The notes: generated by a model not told the origin, from the sequence alone. DNA of 64,000 nt from Saccharopolyspora shandongensis (GCF_900106995.1 NZ_FNOK01000013.1:62001-126000); one strand, 5' to 3'; shown: positions 31,114-39,734, numbered from the stretch's first letter. Program-made: numbers and translations.

Positions 31114-32358
31114 ATGCTGACGGGACGTCGCTATCGGTTGTCGTTGACGCCGGAGCAGGCTGAGCAGTGCGAGTTGTTCGGCGGGATCTGCCGGAGCGTG
31201 TGGAACACCGCACTGGAACAGCGCCGGGAGTGCCGCAGGCGGGGTGCGTGGATCAACTACAACGAACAAGCCACCCAGCTCGCCGACGCGAAAACCGAGC
31301 ACGGCTGGCTCAAGCAGGCCCCGTCGCACGTCCTGCAGCAGACCCTTATGGACCTTGACCGGGCGTGCCGTGCACACGGCACGTTCCGGGTGAGGTGGCG
31401 TTCTGGGCGTCGGTGGTCGCCGTCGTTCCGGTTTCCCGCAGGGAAACAGATCACCGTGGAGCGGTTGGGTCGCAAGTGGGGGCGGGCGAAACTCCCGAAG
31501 CTGGGATGGGTGCGGTTCCGCTGGTCCCGCGCACTCGACGGCATGGTGAGGTCCGCGACGGTGTCTCGCGACGGCGCCGACTGGTTCGTGTCGTTCCTCG
31601 TTGAGGACGGAGCCACCACCCCAGAGCGGCACGCCGCACCCAACAGCGGTGTCGGTGTTGACCGAGGCGTCGCAACCGCTGTGGCCACCAGTGACGGTGA
31701 CCTGTTGGACCGGGAGTTCCGCACCAAGGGTGAGGCCAAGCGTTACCGGAGGTTGCAGCAGAAACTCGCACGCCAACAACGTGGATCGACCAACCGCAAG
31801 AAGGCCCTCGCTAAGGCGCGGCGCATCAAGCGCCGTGAAACCGATCGTCGGGACGACTTCTGCAACCAAACCGCACACCAGCTCGCAACCCACAACGTGC
31901 TGGTCGCCATCGAAGATCTGCGCACCCGCAACATGACTGCCTCAGCCAAGGGCACCACCGAAGAACCGGGTAAGCGAGTTGCGCAGAAGTCCGGGTTGAA
32001 CCGGTCGATCCTGGACAAGGGTTGGCACAAGCTTCAGCTCGCCGTGGAAAACGTTGCCCGGTACACGGGAACCAAGATCGTAAAAGTACCTGCTGCGTAC
32101 ACGTCTCAGACGTGCTCAGCATGCCGCGTTGTGGACCCGAAATCGCGTGAGAGCCAAGCGCGGTTCCGGTGCACCCAGTGCGGACACGCGGAGCACGCCG
32201 ACGTCAACGCAGCGAAGAACATCCTCGCCGCCGGACGGGCGGTGTCAGCCTGTGGAGACCTCGGGAATGCCCGGTCCGTGAAGCAGGAACCAGCGGGAAA
32301 CCGTGAGGAAGTACCGCGCCGACCAGCGCTAGAGCTGATTGGAACCCCCCACATTTAG
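31114..32358 (+). CDS. tnpB: TnpB RNA-guided nuclease of the IS200/IS605 element
   Basis: A 414-residue TnpB with all active residues: RuvC-I Asp183 (GVDRGVATAVA), RuvC-II Glu267 (VAIEDLRTRNM), zinc finger Cys334/337/353/356 and RuvC-III Asp363 (HADVNAAKNIL). TnpB is known to be guided by an RNA from the element's right end and to cut the empty donor site, which helps the IS persist. The coding end overlaps the right-end hairpin, where this guide scaffold would be made. The expected guide would start with the host sequence after 32376. Confidence 0.95.
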   Translation: MLTGRRYRLSLTPEQAEQCELFGGICRSVWNTALEQRRECRRRGAWINYNEQATQLADAKTEHGWLKQAPSHVLQQTLMDLDRACRAHGTFRVRWRSGRRWSPSFRFPAGKQITVERLGRKWGRAKLPKLGWVRFRWSRALDGMVRSATVSRDGADWFVSFLVEDGATTPERHAAPNSGVGVDRGVATAVATSDGDLLDREFRTKGEAKRYRRLQQKLARQQRGSTNRKKALAKARRIKRRETDRRDDFCNQTAHQLATHNVLVAIEDLRTRNMTASAKGTTEEPGKRVAQKSGLNRSILDKGWHKLQLAVENVARYTGTKIVKVPAAYTSQTCSACRVVDPKSRESQARFRCTQCGHAEHADVNAAKNILAAGRAVSACGDLGNARSVKQEPAGNREEVPRRPALELIGTPHI

Positions 32359-32376
32359 GCGTGGGGAGGACGTCAA
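32250..32376 (+). ncRNA. Predicted omegaRNA (reRNA) scaffold of tnpB
   Basis: IS605-type TnpB uses an RNA that covers the 3' end of tnpB and the right end, ending with a guide taken from flanking DNA. Here the right end carries the hairpin CCCCAC/GTGGGG (32347-32366) and GGACGTCAA up to 32376. The 5' limit is a guess; only the hairpin and end position are visible. Confidence 0.45.
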
Positions 32377-32550
32377 GCACCTGCACCGGAACACACACAC
32401 GGTGAAGTACCGGATGAACAAGGTCTTCGGCGAGGGCAGCACGCCGACCTCCTACGACCGGATGGACGTCGCCCTGGCCCTGGAGGTCTGCCACTTCCTG
32501 GGAGAACGCGTCCTCCACCAACCAGACCACCCCTGACTCCCGGCGGAGAG

Positions 32551-33966
32551 TCAGCGGCGGAGGTGGCGCAGCGCGCGGGCGGCCGCGTTCGCGCCGCACA
32601 TGCCGTGGGCGCCCGGCCCCGGTGGGGTCGCCGCCGAGCACTGGAAGTGGCCCGGCAGCCCGACGTCGTAGGGCTGCAGGGTGGTGCGGGGGCCGAAGGT
32701 CAGCTGCCGGACGTCCTTCGCGCCCGTCAGGATGTCGCCGCCGACGAAATTGGCGTTCTCCCGGGCGAATCCGGCCGGGGTGCGGACCGCGGTGCCGACG
32801 ATCCGGTCCCGGAACCCGGGGGCGAACCGCTCGATCTGCGCGATGATCGCTTCGGTCGCGTCGCCGGTGTACCCGTGCGGGACGTGCGCATAGGTCCACA
32901 GTGGATGCACATCGCCCACCGAACGCGTCGGGTCGGCGAGGTACTGCTGGCCGACCAGCACGAACGGCCGGTCGGGCAGCCGCCCGGCGTGCACCGCCCG
33001 TTCGGCCGCCGCCACCTCCGCCGCGGTGCCGCAGACGTGCACCGAACCGGCCCGCCGGGCGTGCTCCGCGGCCCAGGGCACGCCGCCCTCGACCGCGAAG
33101 TCGATTTTGAAAGCGGCGGGCCCGCGCCGGAACCGGCGGTAGGCGCGGGAGATCCGCGCGGGCAGCCGGTCGCCCAGCGCGTCGGCCACCGCGGTCGGCG
33201 CGACGTCCCACACCACGACGTCCGACGGCGGGAGCTGCGCAGCCGAGCGCACCACGACCCCGGTCTCGATCTTCCCGCCGTGCTCCCGCAGCAGCTCGGC
33301 CAGCGCATCCGAGATGGCACGCGAACCGCCCTCGGCGACCGCCCAGCCGTGCCGGTGGCCGGCGGTCAGGATGCCGAGCCCGATCGCCGAGGACAGCGGC
33401 AGGTCCAGCGGCCGGAACGCGTGCGCGGCCACACCGAGCCACAAGGCCCGCGCCTGCTCGGTGCGGAACATCCGCGCCAGCGCCGTCGCAGGCAGCAGCG
33501 TCGGAATGCCGAACCGGGCGAGCCGCAACGGATGCCGCGGCAGGCGCAGGATCGGACGCAGGATGTCCTCGCTCAGCGCGTCGTAGCCGCGGGCCGGTCG
33601 CTCGAACAGCGCGCGCCAGCGGCGGCCGTCGGGTCCCAGTCCGCGGGCCGTCTCGGCCACCGAGCGGTGCAGGACGCCGGCGGTGCCGTCGTCGAGCAGG
33701 TGCGCGCAGTCGATCTCCGGCAGGCGCCAGCGCAGGCCGTGGCGGTCGAGTCCCAGATCGCGCAGGACGTGCGAGCCGACCGCCATCGGGTGCGTCGCCG
33801 AGCAGTGGTCGTGCAGCAGGCCGGGCACGATCGCCTCGATGGTGCGGGTGCCGCCGCCGATCTCGTCGGCCGCCTCCAGCACGGTGACCTCGACGCCCGC
33901 CCGGGCCAGGACGGCGGCGGCGGTGAGCCCGTTGGGGCCGCTGCCGATCACGGTCGCGGTGCTCAT
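32551..33966 (-). CDS. NAD(P)/FAD-dependent oxidoreductase, phytoene desaturase-like
   Basis: A 471-residue flavoprotein. The N-terminal FAD motif ATVIGSGPNGLTAAAVLARAG is followed by a VLEAADEIGGGTRT segment, and the C-terminus has FQCSAATPPGPGAHGMCGANAA, the second FAD contact of the CrtI/PYROXD2-type family. It is not part of a carotenoid cluster (no CrtB or CrtE nearby). Probable role: dehydrogenation or isomerisation of a lipid-like substrate. ATG 33966 follows GGGAGGGAATTCCG. It lies in a minus-strand group with a DUF3556 membrane protein and an acyl-CoA synthetase, which suggests lipid metabolism. Confidence 0.85.
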   Translation of the reverse strand: MSTATVIGSGPNGLTAAAVLARAGVEVTVLEAADEIGGGTRTIEAIVPGLLHDHCSATHPMAVGSHVLRDLGLDRHGLRWRLPEIDCAHLLDDGTAGVLHRSVAETARGLGPDGRRWRALFERPARGYDALSEDILRPILRLPRHPLRLARFGIPTLLPATALARMFRTEQARALWLGVAAHAFRPLDLPLSSAIGLGILTAGHRHGWAVAEGGSRAISDALAELLREHGGKIETGVVVRSAAQLPPSDVVVWDVAPTAVADALGDRLPARISRAYRRFRRGPAAFKIDFAVEGGVPWAAEHARRAGSVHVCGTAAEVAAAERAVHAGRLPDRPFVLVGQQYLADPTRSVGDVHPLWTYAHVPHGYTGDATEAIIAQIERFAPGFRDRIVGTAVRTPAGFARENANFVGGDILTGAKDVRQLTFGPRTTLQPYDVGLPGHFQCSAATPPGPGAHGMCGANAAARALRHLRR

Positions 33967-34080
33967 CGGAATTCCCTCCCGGGGTCGTGTCGTGCGCTTC
34001 CTGGGCGGGCGGAGGGCGGGCCGGTTTCGCCCTCCGCCCCGGAGTCTTCCAGCCGGCAGACCGATCGGCCCGGCCTGCGG

Positions 34081-35856
34081 TCAGGCGGTCGTGCGGACCG
34101 CCGGATCGGGCTCGCGGGCCCACGTGACGTCCAGCGGGATCGGCCCGTCCGGCAGCCACGGCTGGGCGGCCACCGCGTCCGAGACCTTCCAGGTGCCGCG
34201 CTCGATCACGCCGAGCGCGGCGTCGATCACCTTGTAGCGCTGGACCTTCGAGTGGATGGCCTGCGACTCGACCCACACCACCAGCCACTCGCCGGGGGCG
34301 AACCCGACGCGGGACTGCACCGCGCGGATCAGGTCCTCGTCGTGCAGGTGGCCGTCGCCGAAGTTGAAGCCGATCAGCGAGTTGCAGGCGAACTCGGCCT
34401 CGCGCACCGTGCGCCGGTCCAGGTCGGGCACGTTCTTCAGCAGCACCGAAAAAAGGCCGCGGCCCTGGCTGTGCATCGACCGCCAGGCGATCGTCTGCTG
34501 CATCGTGATCTCCGCGACCACCGGCGGATAGCCCATCGCCCGCAGCTGGTCGACCTGGTTCTCCGTCGGCCGGTGCGGCAGCGAGTTGAGCTTCTCCTCC
34601 GCGCCCGGCGCGAACACCCACAGCGCCGAGGCCCAGTTGCCCGCGTACTGCCGCATCGACGGCAGGAACGAGACCAGGTCGGGACGCAGGTTGCCCAGGA
34701 CCGGGAAGAACGCCAGGGCGGCGACGATCGCGGCGGTCAGCCACGGCGAGGACATGTCGCCGACGCCGTAGCCGTCCCAGGCGGGGAAGCCGAGGAACAG
34801 GAAGATCGCGAGGTAGCCGAAGAGGATGTTCCACTCCAGCGGCACGGCCAGCGGGAACGTCGAGGTGATGAACAGGTGGAACACCACCATCAGCGCCACC
34901 CCGGCGAGCGTGAGCCAGTGGTTCGTGGAGAACAGCAGCACCAGCGGCGTGATGATCTCCACGGTGGTGCCGCCGACGTGCGCCATGAACGTCGCGAGGC
35001 CCGATGGCCGGATGTCGCGCGGGAAGTCGCGGTAATGCGCGCGCTTGAGCCACTTTGCGGGCACGCACGGGCTGTTGGACACCATCGGCGGCACGACGTT
35101 GGTGAAGTGCAGGCCGAACTTCGACACGCCCGCGCCGATCCACACCGCGCAGATCAGCAGCTTCGCCGCGATGATCAGGTCGCCGAACGGCAGCACGGCG
35201 AAGAACACCAAGCTGGGCAGGTACTGCTCGCCGCGCGCGGCCAGGAAGATCGTCTTGTCCCGCAACCCGTTCAGCACGTACAGCGCGATCAGCAGCGCCG
35301 GGGCGACCAGGCCGGCGGTGTTGTCCGGGAGCACCGCGCTCAGCGACGCGCTCGGCACCCCGGGCAGCAGGACGGCCGCCAGCAGGCTCGCGAGGAATGC
35401 CAGGTACAGGACGACGTCGAACGCCGTCCGGCGGTCGCCGCCGGTGAACGGCACCCGCCGCCACGGGCGCAGCCGGATCGTGCCCGGTCTCGCCCAGAAG
35501 AGCACGCCGCCGGTCATCGGCTTGAACTTGCCGGCGATCGGGCCCCAGGATCCGGCGACGCCGAACGCTTCGAGGAACACCGTCCACAGCACGAGCTTCT
35601 GGTAGACGATCGGCTCGTCCCACCAGTTCCCCACGTCCCAGAACGGCCCGGCCCCGGAGGTCCAGGTCGCCAGCGCCGTGCCGGCCAGGACGTGCAGGAA
35701 GAGCAGCTTGACCACGTAGGTCGCCGGGATCATCTTCGGCGACCCGAAACCGGACTGCACCCAGTGCAGGGCCAGCGCCTTCAACCGCTCCCGGAGGGGC
35801 TTGTCCAGGAAGGTCTCCAGGTCCACGGGCGGGAAATCGCCTGTCTTGAACCCCAT
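34081..35856 (-). CDS. DUF3556 transmembrane protein
   Basis: A 591-residue protein. Residues about 45-430 hold roughly ten hydrophobic segments; the last ~150 residues are soluble. The N-terminus (MGFKTGDFPPVDLETFLDKP) and overall layout match the mycobacterial/actinobacterial DUF3556 family, with a vitamin-K-dependent-carboxylase/HTTM-like membrane core in appearance. No biochemical function is established. ATG 35856 was chosen for the GAGAGG 8 nt upstream, rather than GTG 35865 in the same frame. Co-oriented acyl-CoA synthetase and FAD oxidoreductase suggest a lipid-related membrane role. Confidence 0.8.
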   Translation of the reverse strand: MGFKTGDFPPVDLETFLDKPLRERLKALALHWVQSGFGSPKMIPATYVVKLLFLHVLAGTALATWTSGAGPFWDVGNWWDEPIVYQKLVLWTVFLEAFGVAGSWGPIAGKFKPMTGGVLFWARPGTIRLRPWRRVPFTGGDRRTAFDVVLYLAFLASLLAAVLLPGVPSASLSAVLPDNTAGLVAPALLIALYVLNGLRDKTIFLAARGEQYLPSLVFFAVLPFGDLIIAAKLLICAVWIGAGVSKFGLHFTNVVPPMVSNSPCVPAKWLKRAHYRDFPRDIRPSGLATFMAHVGGTTVEIITPLVLLFSTNHWLTLAGVALMVVFHLFITSTFPLAVPLEWNILFGYLAIFLFLGFPAWDGYGVGDMSSPWLTAAIVAALAFFPVLGNLRPDLVSFLPSMRQYAGNWASALWVFAPGAEEKLNSLPHRPTENQVDQLRAMGYPPVVAEITMQQTIAWRSMHSQGRGLFSVLLKNVPDLDRRTVREAEFACNSLIGFNFGDGHLHDEDLIRAVQSRVGFAPGEWLVVWVESQAIHSKVQRYKVIDAALGVIERGTWKVSDAVAAQPWLPDGPIPLDVTWAREPDPAVRTTA

Positions 35857-35943
35857 TGTTCTCACCTCTCGAGCGAATTCGTCCGGGCACGACGGATCGC
35901 GCCCGGAAACCGCGTTCGGGCGGGGAATGCCGACTGGAATCGC

Positions 35944-37407
35944 CTACGAGCGCACGGCCAGCTCGCGGAGGCGCGGCTTGTCGACCTTGCCGACAGGGTT
36001 CTTCGGCAGCTCGTCGACCAGGTGGATCGCCACCGGGTGCTTGACCTTGGTGAGGTCTCGCCGGCAGCGTTCGAAGAGGTCCTCGGCGGTCGGGGAGGTG
36101 CCCGGGTAGGCGACGACCCACGCCACCGGCACCTCGCCGTAGACGGGGTGCGGCGCCCCGACGACGGCCGCTTCGAGGACGTCCGGGTGCCCGTGCAGGA
36201 CCGCCTCGATCTCCTTGGGGTACAGGTTCTCCCCGCCGCGGATGATCATGTCCTTGATCCGGTCGACGAGGGTGAGGTAGCCGTCCTCGTCGATCCACCC
36301 GACGTCACCGGTGCGCAGCCGGCCGCCGGCGAGCGTCGCCGCGGTGTCCTCGGGGCGGTTCAGGTAGCCGCCCATGACGTTCGGGCCGGAGATGACGACC
36401 TCCCCCACCGCGCCGGTGGGCAGCGGCTCGCCGTCGGGGCCGAGCACCGCGATCCGCTGACCTGGCAGCGCCGGGCCGACCGTGCCCGGCTTCCGCACGC
36501 CGTCGACCGGGTTGCACGTCGACGCGCACGTCCCCTCGGTCAGCCCGTAGCCCTCGACCAGCACGAAACCGAACCGCTCCTCGGTGCGTTCGAGCAGCTC
36601 CCGCGACACCGGCGCGGCGCCGCAGACGGCGAAGCGCAGCGAGCTCGTGTCGGCGCGCACGGACTCCGGCAACTCCGCCAACCGCGCGTAAATCGTTGGC
36701 ACGGCGGCGAAGTAGGTGGGCCGGTGGTGCTCGACGGCGGCCAGGAACGGCGCCGGGCCGAACCGTTCGAGCACGGTGAGCTGCCCGCCGGCGAGCATGC
36801 TGGCGAGGAAGCTCAAGCAGATCGCGTTGACGTGGAACAGCGGCAGCACCAGCAGGCAGTGGTCCGCCTCGGTCAGTCCGAAGTGGTCGACCATCATCGA
36901 CGCCATCGCGTGCAGGTTCGCGTGCGTCAGCATCACGCCCTTGGGCCGCCCGGTGGAACCGCTGGTGTAGACGAGCAGCGCGAGGTCCGCGCCCCGCGGA
37001 TCGTGCTGCGGGAGTCCGACCTCTGTGCCCGGCCGGGCGAGGTCGTCCACCGCGATCGACGGCAGCCCGCCCGTGGGGGCGTCCGGCCCGGCGTTGACGA
37101 CGAGCTTGGCGCCCGAATCGATCAGCTGGAACTCGGCCTCGTTCGCGGTGAAGGCGGGGTTGAGCGGGGTCGCCGTGGCGCCGAGCCGCCAGGCGGCCAG
37201 CAGCACCAGGAGCAGCTCGATGCGGTTGGGCAGCATCACGGCGACCACGTCCCCGGCCCCGATCCCCCGGCCGGCGAGCTGACCCGCGACCGCGTCGACC
37301 CGGCGCACGACCTCGGCGTAGCTGTACTCGTGGCGCGCGTCCCGCAGGCACGGACGCGACGCGTCCCGGCCAGGCCGGGTCCAGGGCAGATATCCGAAAG
37401 TCACCAT
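35944..37407 (-). CDS. Acyl-CoA synthetase / AMP-dependent ligase
   Basis: A 487-residue ANL-superfamily ligase that activates a carboxylic acid with ATP and CoA. The P-loop-like LLVYTSGSTGRPKGVMLTH is near residue 150, VEGYGLTEGTC is the A5 motif, TGDVGWIDEDGYL the A7 motif, VDRIKDMIIRGGENLYP the hinge and PKNPVGKVDKPRLR carries the catalytic Lys. All motifs are intact. It resembles medium/long-chain or aryl acyl-CoA ligases; the exact acid is not readable. It heads the three-gene minus-strand group. Confidence 0.92.
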   Translation of the reverse strand: MVTFGYLPWTRPGRDASRPCLRDARHEYSYAEVVRRVDAVAGQLAGRGIGAGDVVAVMLPNRIELLLVLLAAWRLGATATPLNPAFTANEAEFQLIDSGAKLVVNAGPDAPTGGLPSIAVDDLARPGTEVGLPQHDPRGADLALLVYTSGSTGRPKGVMLTHANLHAMASMMVDHFGLTEADHCLLVLPLFHVNAICLSFLASMLAGGQLTVLERFGPAPFLAAVEHHRPTYFAAVPTIYARLAELPESVRADTSSLRFAVCGAAPVSRELLERTEERFGFVLVEGYGLTEGTCASTCNPVDGVRKPGTVGPALPGQRIAVLGPDGEPLPTGAVGEVVISGPNVMGGYLNRPEDTAATLAGGRLRTGDVGWIDEDGYLTLVDRIKDMIIRGGENLYPKEIEAVLHGHPDVLEAAVVGAPHPVYGEVPVAWVVAYPGTSPTAEDLFERCRRDLTKVKHPVAIHLVDELPKNPVGKVDKPRLRELAVRS

Positions 37408-37499
37408 TCACCTCGCCATTGCGGTGTACGTGACCCGGAACACTAGGAGCGCCGAGCAGCCGCGCCCATATCCAGCATCGCCGAAGACCCGAGACGCCG

Positions 37500-37585
37500 T
37501 TGTGCACGATCGACAACCGGCCGCGGCGGAGGACTCGGCGACGCCGACGTTCGCCTCGTCGGCGGATGGACAGCATCGTGCACAA
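37500..37585. promoter_or_regulatory. Separated inverted repeat upstream of the acyl-CoA synthetase gene
   Basis: TTGTGCACGAT (37500-37510) and ATCGTGCACAA (37575-37585) are exact complements 64 bp apart, each containing the palindrome GTGCAC. They lie in the 269-bp gap between the ligase start and the TetR stop. They may be paired regulator sites or a long-range hairpin; no regulator is assigned. Confidence 0.35.
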
Positions 37586-37676
37586 AGCATTCGGGTCGTC
37601 CGACGATCGCTCGGTCCCCTGCTCGACCGGGCAGGGGACCGAGCTCATTCCCGAATCCCTTTGGGCAGCAACCAGA

Positions 37677-38243
37677 TCACGCCTGTGGGCTCAGCCCCGC
37701 CACAGCGAGCCGGAACAGCCGGTCGGCTTGGGCTGCGGGGTCCGGATAGTGCTCGGTGGCCAGGGCGATGCCGACGATCAGCGTGATCAGGTCCGCGACG
37801 GTGACTGCGGTCGGCACCGCGCCGTCCTGCGCGGCGCGGTGCAGTAGCGGACCTGCCGCTTCTTCCAGCGCCGCCGAGCAGCTGTTCTCGTGCGCCGGGT
37901 CCGTCCCGGCACCGTCGTAGGCCAGCGCGGCCGCCAGTCCCCGGGCGGAGACGCAGTAGGCGACGACCTCACCCAGCCATTCCAGCAGCGCGTCACGGCT
38001 GTCGCCCTCGCCGGTCAGTTCCTGGGCGCGGGCGCGCAGGACCTCGATCCGTTCCCGGGAGACCGCCTCCAGCAGTGCGCGGCGGGTCGGGAAGTGCCGG
38101 CGCACGGTCGCCGAGCCGACCCCCGCGGTGCGGGCGATCTGTTCCAGGGAGGCGCCGGCGCCTTGGACGGCGACCTCTTCCGCGGCCACGGCGAGGATGC
38201 GCGCGTAGTTGCGCCGGGCGTCCGCGCGCTGGCGCTCGGACAT
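37677..38243 (-). CDS. TetR family repressor, divergent from an NmrA protein
   Basis: A 188-residue TetR regulator. DNA-binding domain residues about 10-55: ILAVAAEEVAVQGAGASLEQ, then ARTAGVGSATVRRHFPTRRALLEAV. ATG 38243 has GGAGGT 7 nt upstream; a longer frame would overlap the operators. It probably represses both itself and the NmrA-like gene through two near-identical operators at 38267-38317. Confidence 0.9.
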   Translation of the reverse strand: MSERQRADARRNYARILAVAAEEVAVQGAGASLEQIARTAGVGSATVRRHFPTRRALLEAVSRERIEVLRARAQELTGEGDSRDALLEWLGEVVAYCVSARGLAAALAYDGAGTDPAHENSCSAALEEAAGPLLHRAAQDGAVPTAVTVADLITLIVGIALATEHYPDPAAQADRLFRLAVAGLSPQA

Positions 38244-38266
38244 GACGTCACCTCCAGTTTTGCTAA

Positions 38267-38317
38267 ACGGCGGGCCCCGCCGTATCGTACTCGAACGAAA
38301 ACGGCGGGCCCCGCCGT
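38267..38317. promoter_or_regulatory. Duplicated TetR operator with promoter between
   Basis: ACGGCGGGCCCCGCCGT occurs exactly twice, at 38267-38283 and 38301-38317 (34-bp centre distance). Each has 7-bp complementary arms. TTGCTA at 38260-38265 and TATCGT at 38283-38288, 17 bp apart, fit a + strand -35/-10 promoter for the NmrA gene, so the operators cover both the spacer and the start region. Confidence 0.75.
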
Positions 38318-38340
38318 TTAAGTTCCGAACGAGGAGCACC

Positions 38341-39264
38341 ATGTCCGCAGCTTCCGCACCCGTCCTGGTCACCGGCGCCACCGGCAAGCAGGGCGGCGCC
38401 ACCGCCCGCACCCTGCTGGCGGCAGGCGTTCCCGTCCGCGCCCTGGTGCGAGATCCGGCCACCGATCGGGCAAAGGCCGTCGAGGCGCTCGGCGCCGAAC
38501 TGGTCACCGGCGATCTTCACGACCGCGATTCCGTGCTCCGGGCCGCCGAGGGCGCCCGCGCCGTCTTCTCCGTGCAGATGCCCGAGATGACCAACGAAGG
38601 CCCCGATTTCGCCGGAGAGGTGACCCAGGGCGTCAACCTCGTCGAGGCCGCACTGGCCGCCGGAGTCCCGCAGTTCGTGCACACCTCCGTCTCCGGCGCC
38701 GGCCAGCACACCGAAACTCCCGGCTGGGCCGAAGGACGCTGGGCGGCGCTAGAACCCACCCTCGGCGCGAAAAGCGCGATCCAGGACCGCATCCGTGCGG
38801 CCGGCTTCCCCCGCTGGACCCTCCTCAAGCCGGTCTTCTTCATGGAGAACTTCCTCCCGTCCATGGCCTACCTGTTCCCGCGCGGCATCGAGGGCGGCCT
38901 GGTGAGCGTCCTGAACCCCGAGACCCGGCTGCCCCTGGTCGCGGTGGACGACATCGGCGCGGCGGCCGCCGCGGCCATCGCCGCACCGGAGCGATTCCAC
39001 GAGGTCGAGCTGGAACTGGCGAGCGACCACCTGTCGATGACGGAGATCGCCGAGGCCCTCTCCCGCGCACTGGGCACGCCGCTGTCCGCGCCGGACATGA
39101 CCGAGGAGGAGGCCCTAGCGGCCGGAATGCCCGCGATGGGCGCCTCGCACGAGTGGCTCAACGTGGCCGGGCAGCCGGGCCGGCCCGAGTACGCCAGGGA
39201 CCTCGGCATCCCGCTCACCGGCTTCGAGCGGTGGGCGCAGGAGCACATGCGAGCCGACGCCTGA
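38341..39264 (+). CDS. NmrA-like NAD(P)-binding protein
   Basis: A 307-residue atypical SDR. The N-terminal nucleotide motif is VLVTGATGKQGGATARTLL (GxxGxxG), followed by VRALVRDP, which suggests NADP preference. The active Tyr/Lys pair of classical SDRs is not evident, as in NmrA sensors and HSCARG-type redox proteins. ATG 38341 follows GAGGAG. A divergent TetR with duplicated operators controls it, a common arrangement for quinone or electrophile response genes. Confidence 0.88.
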   Translation: MSAASAPVLVTGATGKQGGATARTLLAAGVPVRALVRDPATDRAKAVEALGAELVTGDLHDRDSVLRAAEGARAVFSVQMPEMTNEGPDFAGEVTQGVNLVEAALAAGVPQFVHTSVSGAGQHTETPGWAEGRWAALEPTLGAKSAIQDRIRAAGFPRWTLLKPVFFMENFLPSMAYLFPRGIEGGLVSVLNPETRLPLVAVDDIGAAAAAAIAAPERFHEVELELASDHLSMTEIAEALSRALGTPLSAPDMTEEEALAAGMPAMGASHEWLNVAGQPGRPEYARDLGIPLTGFERWAQEHMRADA

Positions 39265-39734
39265 CACGGTCCCGATCGCCGCGGTCGAGCGCCCAACTAC
39301 TTGGACAGCCGGGAAGACCAACGAGGAACTCGCCCAGGGCCGGATCCGCGCGCCGTCGAACGTCGACGACTTCTACAAGTCGTGCGTGCCGGGATGCGAG
39401 GTTCGACGGCACTGCTCCAGGTCGCCGTCCCGGACGCGCTGCGCGGGCGCGTGATGAACGCGCTCAAGGCGGTGAACGCGATGTGACTACTACCTGGGAA
39501 CACGCATCGCACCCCGGGAGGCGGCGACGTTGGCGCGCTCCGCGACCACAAGCGAACCCATAATCCACAATGGACTGTCCGTATCGCCTGGATTGCAATT
39601 TCCGAGGGGGAGCCGACAGTCCGGGTGTTCGGTTGCCGGGGCGGTCGGCATGCTGGTGTTCTGGGCCAGTCGTGGGCCGCGTGGCGCAGTCAGGCCAGGG
39701 AACACATCCCGCTCCCCTTCGGTCGCCCTGCTCT
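39265..39734. other. 470-bp gap with a possible MFS gene remnant
   Basis: No intact gene is convincing here. On the + strand, bases about 39408-39485 encode ALLQVAVPDALRGRVMNAL, which resembles the loop before a late segment of MFS_3 exporters (Q-x-x-x-PDxLRGRVM). It is preceded by an unmatched TNEELAQGRIRAPSNVDDFY stretch. This looks like the decayed tail of a transporter gene. The rest shows nothing recognisable. Confidence 0.3.

Larger units (their letters stand above)
30588..32376 (+). mobile_element. Complete IS200/IS605-family element
   Basis: About 1.79 kb with tnpA and tnpB in the same direction. The left end has hairpin CGGAT-TT-ATCCG (30613-30624); the right end has CCCCAC-8 nt-GTGGGG (32347-32366). 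The right end finishes GTCAA before GCACCTGCACCGG of the host gene, and the left flank is CTGAT. IS605-type TnpA inserts 3' of a short target without duplication, and TCAA or TTGAT-like sequences are known cleavage sites, so these borders are plausible. Restoration of the host reading frame on excision supports them. All parts look intact, so the element may be active. Confidence 0.85.
29447..32536 (+). pseudogene. PucR-like regulator, broken by a frameshift and an IS200/IS605 insertion
   Basis: The gene starts at GTG 29447 (GGAGGTG 6 nt upstream). The first ~200 residues are a PucR-type sensor (HRIDKLDSDGYLVQLLLASV, DIPGNSLVRAYHMGQDYLIQ). At about 30052-30056 one base is missing: AYRLG then continues in another frame as QFHIAAIIW through ENYARTAELI. 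At 30587 the IS begins. After it, from 32377, the C-terminal helix-turn-helix resumes (HLHRNTHTVKYRMNKVFGEG) and ends at 32536. Joining 30587 to 32377 restores AELMHLHRN in frame. A 6-bp ACACAC duplication adds two residues inside HRNTVKYR. Three lesions make it non-functional. Confidence 0.85.

Noticed and set aside
32563..37446. A very long open frame on the + strand opposite the FAD oxidoreductase, DUF3556 and ligase genes
   Set aside because: It is an antisense shadow of three well-supported minus-strand genes; its translation is Arg/Gly/Asp-rich low-complexity typical of high-GC third-position bias.
39301..39486. A 61-residue open frame after the NmrA gene
   Set aside because: Only its last ~20 residues resemble an MFS loop, and in isolation; it is recorded as a possible remnant, not a gene.
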